DNA from: Riptortus pedestris
Taxonomy: Eukaryota > Arthropoda > Insecta > Hemiptera > Alydidae
NCBI GenBank assembly: GCA_019009955.1
Contig: CM032228.1
Location: 179,571,001-179,635,000, forward strand
Length of the DNA stretch: 64,000 nt
Direction: 5' to 3'
The position numbers and the translations under genes were made by a program. Positions 58,053-64,000 of this stretch are shown in pieces (the first letter of the stretch is position 1; each line of letters begins with the position of its first letter). The notes under the pieces are model-generated. The model worked only from the letters and a program-made list of their open reading frames with translations, was not told the origin of the DNA and did no database searches.

Positions 58053-59393
58053 AACAAAATCTGGTAGATTTATTGTATATACGAACAAAGATCTAATTTA
58101 CAAAATCTTAACATATTGAATTAACTTCAAGCTCAGTAAATCCAACAATAAATATATAATTTGCCGAACTTGAACATCATGACTCTATGTTGGAAACAGG
58201 GACATTGGATCTGAGTAGTTTATTCGATCCACAATCAAAATTAAAAACTGAACGAAATTCTCATTAACAATTAGGCTTCCCTGATTCCCTGCCATGATTC
58301 CCCGTAAATGAGATTTATTTTCTCATTTTTGTGTACAGGTTGAAAGATAACAATATTCCGCCTACCAGGAAACTTAATCCATAACTTCAGATTAAAGGCT
58401 TATACCTGACACATCAATCAATGCAGCTCAATTCTAGTTGTTTTGTATAGGATTATAAATTACCGAAGAAATGCATCTAAACTTATAAGAACAAAGGTAA
58501 TGGTTATCAGATTGAGTATCAAATCGCGCAGGAAGGATATATGGAACAATGTAGGAAATACGACAGTAAATAATAAACGTGGAGGAAATATAGAGCTGTA
58601 AATCAGGTGATATTAGACTTTATGAGAAAGAAAATGCGATGAATCATGGAAAAATTTTCACTACCCATTTTGTGGAAAATTGGTAAGCCGCATTGTTGCC
58701 TTCAGCAAGAGAGAAATAAGGCGCTGTATTTATGGTATACTTTTGGTACTATTTAGCCAATATTCGATCCCAACAATTAAAGAAAGAAAAATGGTTTAAA
58801 GCTAATAATAATAATGATTTTAATTATATTAATTTTTTTTCAGTGAAAAGAACGTGCTTATTTCATATGCACAGATATAACTATTATATCTCTAATAAAC
58901 TAGATAAAGAGGACATATATTTTGATATTATAGTGGATATCCAGGTGCATGATGTATCCTCAGCACCATACTCAAATTAAATATTTTTATTCAAGTATTT
59001 TTTGACACCAAAACAAATTCATAAACGTATTTATTCTAAATTTGAGAACATAATTTATGTAAACGTAAATTTTCGCAACGGTTGTTCATGGAAAAGTTAT
59101 TGTTTATTTTTAATTCCGAGTACTCATGAACTAATTACATATACCAATTAAATGTATTACTTCCATGTGATCAATACATGGGGAGGGAGAGGGGTATACT
59201 GTGTGAGCCCACTAGATGTCCTCTAGATTGGTTTCTATTCCTCACATTGTGCCAGTTGGAATGAGGCTTAATGTGCTAAATGCTTGTTTCATTTGGTTAC
59301 ATTTCTTCTCTAATAGAAGTGATAGGAGAACCATCTTATTGAAAGCTTCTCTGAGTGATAATTGAAGGGAAGATAAATAAAAAGGGGGACATT

Positions 59394-59395
<2 letters not shown>
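58053..59395. other. No recognised gene; AATAAA just before a poly(A)
   Basis: An AATAAA hexamer at 59376-59381 lies 15 bases before the poly(A) that starts at 59396, the spacing of a normal mRNA 3' end. The preceding sequence contains no recognisable coding region. Confidence 0.4.

Positions 59396-59458
<63 letters not shown>
59396..59458 (+). repeat. 63-base poly(A) tract
   Basis: Uninterrupted A from 59396 to 59458. With the AATAAA upstream it looks like the tail of a retrotransposed transcript, although an expanded A microsatellite would look the same. No flanking target duplication was recognised. Confidence 0.85.
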
Positions 59459-59462
<4 letters not shown>

Positions 59463-60018
59463 TGTCATCTACAGCAAGAAAGTAAGAGATATATTAAGAA
59501 AAATTTGATGTAATGAATTTTTAGAAAATATGCCTGAAAAACATATTGGGAAAGAACGGGGAGCCACGAATAGAATCTCACACCCCTTCGTCACCAGTGA
59601 TGAACGTTACCCTGATTCGTGTGACAGAGGGTCAATGATTACCGCATTCGGAAGGGAGTAAGTCAGTACTACAATAACTCTCGTAGGTGAACATTTGAGT
59701 GGAGTCGAAGTAAGGAGGGAAAATGTTTCATTTCAAAATATTGTATAATTTTTTATAAACCCTATTGTAGAATTTGGAAGTAAGCCGTATACTATGTCAA
59801 TAATGTCTGTCAATTCCTAGAGATTTATTTTTCGTTTTCTATTTTAGTTCAAATTCATTATCATCGGATTTTTCTCCCTCAGTTAATCAGGCAGTGAGTC
59901 GAGTATGTTATCAACACGGTTGTGTATGATATTAATTTTGATTTTAGATCTCTTGTACATCTTCCGTTTTATATTATGAAAGAATTCAGTATAATATCAC
60001 TGGTTGATTTTCTTTCTA

Positions 60019-60077
<59 letters not shown>

Positions 60078-60356
60078 AGTAACTAAAACACAAATAAAAT
60101 AGCACTGATAACCTTAAATAAACTCAACAATGTGTTCTCTATTTTGAAAGGAATAACATATAAGTTGGAGCGCCAGTATCCGTGCGTGTTAAGGTTTTGA
60201 TACATCAACAACTACCCTCAGTTAAATGGAGGTAAAAATAATCCAGGTTCATCTCCAATAGGGAACATTAGTTCTGCAGAGCACGCTAGTTGTGGGCTAG
60301 CGGGAGTCTAGCGAGTATATGCATCTGACAGCCAGCCCCTCGGGATGACTAGGTAT
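59459..60356. other. Unrecognised, with (AT)n at 60023-60073
   Basis: One AT-dinucleotide tract of about 51 bp. Otherwise no feature. Confidence 0.6.
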
Positions 60357-60800
60357 TGTTACGTTTTATTACAAAATCAGTAATAAACGTTGTTTATAAG
60401 AGTTCTTTTGGATTGCAAAATTAAACACACACAAGTTTCACAGTTTACATCACTGCACAATTTATTTAACAAGTACACACTTAGTGAATTATTCTTAACT
60501 ACTACTCACAGTCTGACCTTATAGCTTCACTGTTCTTGTTAATACATAGTCGAATAACTCATTCGCGATCAATGAAGTTCACAAAAGCAATACGGCACTG
60601 CACTGACCTTCACTTCGCGAAGTTAATGGCACTGCACTGTTTTAAACACGACTCAAAACTGCTACTTACAGAGTCACTGCACAGCACTGTTCTTCAAATA
60701 GGCAAGCTAACACTGAGTGAACTGAACACCGGACTCCTTCCGCCTGTTATAATGAGGCCCCTTAGTCTAATGGGCACGACTCATCCAGGTCCTCCTAGGT
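60357..60800. mobile_element. Possible LTR fragment
   Basis: From tgttacgttttattac at 60357 the sequence turns into a run of cactgca / ctgaac-type motifs (cggcactgcactgacc, ggcactgcactg, gtcactgcacagcac, gagtgaactgaacacc), a composition I associate with LTRs of insect Ty3/Gypsy-type elements. A matching CGTAACA end, a primer-binding site and gag-pol are not seen. The 92-codon open frame over it is not credible as a gene. Confidence 0.25.
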
Positions 60801-63800
60801 TAACGGGGTTGTAAGTTTGTTGATCACTTTTTGCAAAACTCTGATCACAAATCCCTTGATTATCACTCAGGATGTGGGGATAAAGGTCTCCAACCAGTTC
60901 CGTAATGACAATTGGAAACAATACATAATAGTTATCAGCACATCGTCCCAATACCTATGGATATATTGTACTTAATTTTAGTAACAATCATGGTAATTTG
61001 TCATAATTCTTTCTGTCAGGGCTTTGTAAGTTTTCTGTATTTCAGCTGTAATAAAATTGGGGCTTTATAGCTCTTATTCGAAATTAATGACACTAGTTTC
61101 ATAGAAAAATATGTAAAACAAAATAAATAACTCCTATAATACAGTATTTGGATATAATGACTTATGAATAAGCTGTTTAAATTAAACATTGATGAAACAC
61201 AAGGAAAATTCTGTCATTATTTTTATGTCTTAAAAAAATACTAATTGGCTGTAATACCTATAAATCACTTAGGTGCTGACGTCCCTCCAGAGTCCTTGTT
61301 AGAGTAATAGCTCAAAAGGGAAATATGAGGAACGCCACGAAGAAAAAAACCGGTCATTGTATCTTCATAAACGATGTCACGTTCATTCCAAAGATATTTT
61401 TAGAGACTTTTTTGTTTAAATATGTGCCTATTAATAGCCTCCTTTAAGAAACTACTATTCGGAAACATATCTTGAAGTTAAAAATATTAGGAAAATTCAA
61501 AACAAAATTATAAATAAAAAAAGTATATAATATTTCCTAATTTTATTATGAATTTATTTAAATTTATGACACTGACCATGGGATCCACATATGCAAATGA
61601 AATTTTAGTTAATTTACCTATTTTAACATGTAACCCAAACAAAAGTGCCATATTGGTCAATGGATTCAAAAGTTTTATTTTCATTGTGAAAAAACGAGTA
61701 GTTATGTAATAATGAAATATTCAAGGTGTGAAAACATTCTTTCAATCCTTTACAAGAAGGAAGAACCCTCCATTTCTCTAGAAAAAAAAAAGTAAACAAC
61801 AAATAGGAAATTCTTATGGCAAACAAAATAAGCCTACTTAGGATCAGTTCACCGAATTAGACAGATGTTATAAAAGCCTTTGTTCTGCTTGCTATGCTAT
61901 CCCGGGAATTTTCGGAGTAGCCATCAAACCCTCCTCGTGTACTTTATTTATAAATCTTTAAAAAGGACCAGGATGTCCCAAATAGCGATTGTTAAAGGAT
62001 AAAAGCCACAAATTTAATTAAGTCTAACGAGGTAAAAAGGGTCAACAGCTTTCTGAAAAAGGCGACGTAGACTACAAGACTAAAATAGATTTAAGTAGAC
62101 TACTGATAATATTTTTCTCCCTGAACTTCCGGAGTCTAGATAAAAAAAATTGTATTTTCAATGTCAGTTTATTTTAAACAAAAAACCCTGAAGAGAAAAG
62201 AACCGGAAGTTATCGATAAATGGAAAGTCTTTCTTCATTAGTTTTTAAGCCATTCAAAGTCGAATCTTTTAAATTTTAGAAACCTTTTTTTATTCCCAAT
62301 AAATTCTCACCATATATTTTGTAAACATTCTCTTAAAGTCAAAGCCCAACTTCTGTTCATACATAAACAAGAAATATTTGTAGACAGTGTATGTAGATAA
62401 AATCATTTAACAGAAAATATGAATTCAAATTAAACTCAGATTTATAGAAAGACTTCGCTATCAGAATGATTCCATAATGAAATAATGCTGGTTATCTTGC
62501 AGGTTGTATATGTATTGAATATTTATTCTGTGAAGCAAATTAATCTTTAAATCTACAAATGAATATACTTTACATTATTTACCTATCTAAAAACGTTGGT
62601 AAAAAAAAAAATATTCCTCAAAACATATCTCTACTTAGAAATACACTAGCATATAATATTTGAATGAAATTGTTAGCTAGTTTAGTATTCCGCTTTCACA
62701 ATAATCTTGTAATGCCGGGAGGCGCATTGAATAGAGTGAAGGAGGAGGAATTATTAATAGTTAGGGAAGAACCATTTCCTTCGCTATTCACTGTTTAGGC
62801 AATTGTATATTCAGCTTGGATAGTTCTCCAGTGCTTTGCCTTAGACCTTACAGATTCAAAGCCCTACCTGAGGTATCACTTCTTAGGAGGCCATCTACTA
62901 AATTATTAAATCAAATAAACGCTATTGTCTGATACTGTTTCATAAGCATTAATATTTGTTGCTTCGTTGGCATAAATACTTATGGCAACTGAACATTGAT
63001 TGGAATAATGTATGTACTATGCTTTTACTTGTTTTCCCTTAACGGGAGCTTCATTTAGCCCTTTTAGGAAAATATTTTCCACGGAGAGTAATTTATTCAA
63101 AATTGATAAGCTCTAGACCGGCTTATTTCTTGGACGCTAGAATTACTTTCATGATAAAAGCCATTCAAGATAAAAATAAAGCCTCTTAATAAATGTTACA
63201 AACGTTTAGTGGTACCTAATTAACAAATTAAACGCAAAACTATGTAAGAAGACGAACAGGTGATCGGAACGTTTTATCATGGCATGAAGTTAGTTAACAT
63301 TAGAAGAGTGAGTAATGTCGGCCGAAAATGGAAATATACTCACTACAGAGTTCACTAATATGAGGAAATCATTTTGATAAGTGGCAGAAAGTTATGATGC
63401 CAAAGGACATAAATAGAAATTTGCAAAGATATGTGACTCGAGACGAAATGGGAAGTGTCAAGAAAGAGACCCCTCAGAAAAGATCACTTGTTGAATTGTT
63501 TTTAAACTTTTTGTTCTAAAGCTGCAGTTTTAAAAGCTTAGTTCCAAGCAAACTGAATCAGGAAGGAATAACAGATAATTGGAAGTCAAATTCGCTGATT
63601 GTCTCCCACTTTAATCAAATTACAAACAAAACTATGAAAACAAAATGCCTCTGTCCAATCATGTGAAATGAGATGTGATTAGAAAAGTTGAAAGTTCCGA
63701 ATAAAAAAAATTTAACCACTATAGATGCGTTATGAAGGGTGAGTCTGGAGAAGGAATTGTTCATTCAAAACTACCGTAAATAATTAATGCAGTCATCACA

Positions 63801-64000
63801 CTGTGCAGCACTTAAAAAACAGTTCGATGCAGTAGAAAATGTAGACTCAAAAGAGCCCCTCACACGGGATTAGGTTTTGTATAAATTTTTGATGATGACG
63901 TTTGAGCAAAATTGTAACCGTAGTGATGAACCCAAGCCTTGCTAATAATACAAGGCTGAAATTGCATATGCCTATTGCAGGCGTCGGCAGCTCTTCTCAC
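60801..64000. other. No recognised feature to the end of the window
   Basis: About 3.2 kb of AT-rich DNA with only short open frames (largest 67 codons at 61623, minus). No repeat shared with the rest of the window was noticed. Confidence 0.5.

Overview
The window reads as intergenic or heterochromatin-like DNA from an arthropod, most likely an insect. It is AT-rich, full of (AT)n tracts, and built almost entirely from layered transposable elements whose mixture is typical of insect genomes (piggyBac, Merlin, Transib-like, hAT MITEs, a transposon with a DUF7869-like protein, Jockey-like and R2-like LINE fragments, a tRNA-derived SINE). I recognise no host protein-coding gene, rRNA or functional tRNA. 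The species cannot be named from the sequence alone. Most long open frames are short, unsupported, or run through microsatellites.

The dominant component is one repeated non-autonomous family, called here the GCAGATTTCCC family, with about 20 full or partial copies on both strands from base 1 to 58 kb. A typical copy (e.g. 39079-39655) starts TCCGTCACGCAGGGGCTGCG, carries a subterminal GCAGATTTCCC, contains an (AT)n tract in many copies, and ends in a palindrome around TTAAGGGAAATCTGCTAA. This architecture resembles Helentron-derived DINE-1/HINE elements; that assignment is inference.

Layout: 1-6.6 kb, family copies, a 118-bp hAT MITE with a perfect 8-bp target duplication, and a foldback element. 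6.6-14 kb, a SINE, a second foldback element and a Jockey-like LINE remnant. 14.9-23.9 kb, two adjacent large inverted duplications (680-bp arms around 2.8 kb; about 1.69-kb arms around 734 bp), with a smaller palindrome sharing a breakpoint. 24.4-25.7 kb, a 1276-bp Transib-like element with perfect 5-bp target duplications and termini resembling 12/23 recombination signals. 26-34 kb, microsatellites, SINE and family copies, and a decayed reverse transcriptase. 34.2-35.5 kb, a piggyBac element with TTAA duplications and a broken transposase. 36-43 kb, more family copies. 44.5-45.7 kb, a Merlin element with 8-bp duplications. 47.7-49.1 kb, a TIR element encoding a DUF7869-like protein. 50-53.3 kb, three SINEs and the 3' end of an R2-like LINE. 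54-64 kb, a foldback element, one family copy, a 63-base poly(A), a possible LTR fragment and otherwise unrecognised DNA.

Nothing here forms an operon or pathway. The unit of organisation is the transposon copy, and the most informative signals are element ends and target-site duplications, several of which can be read exactly.
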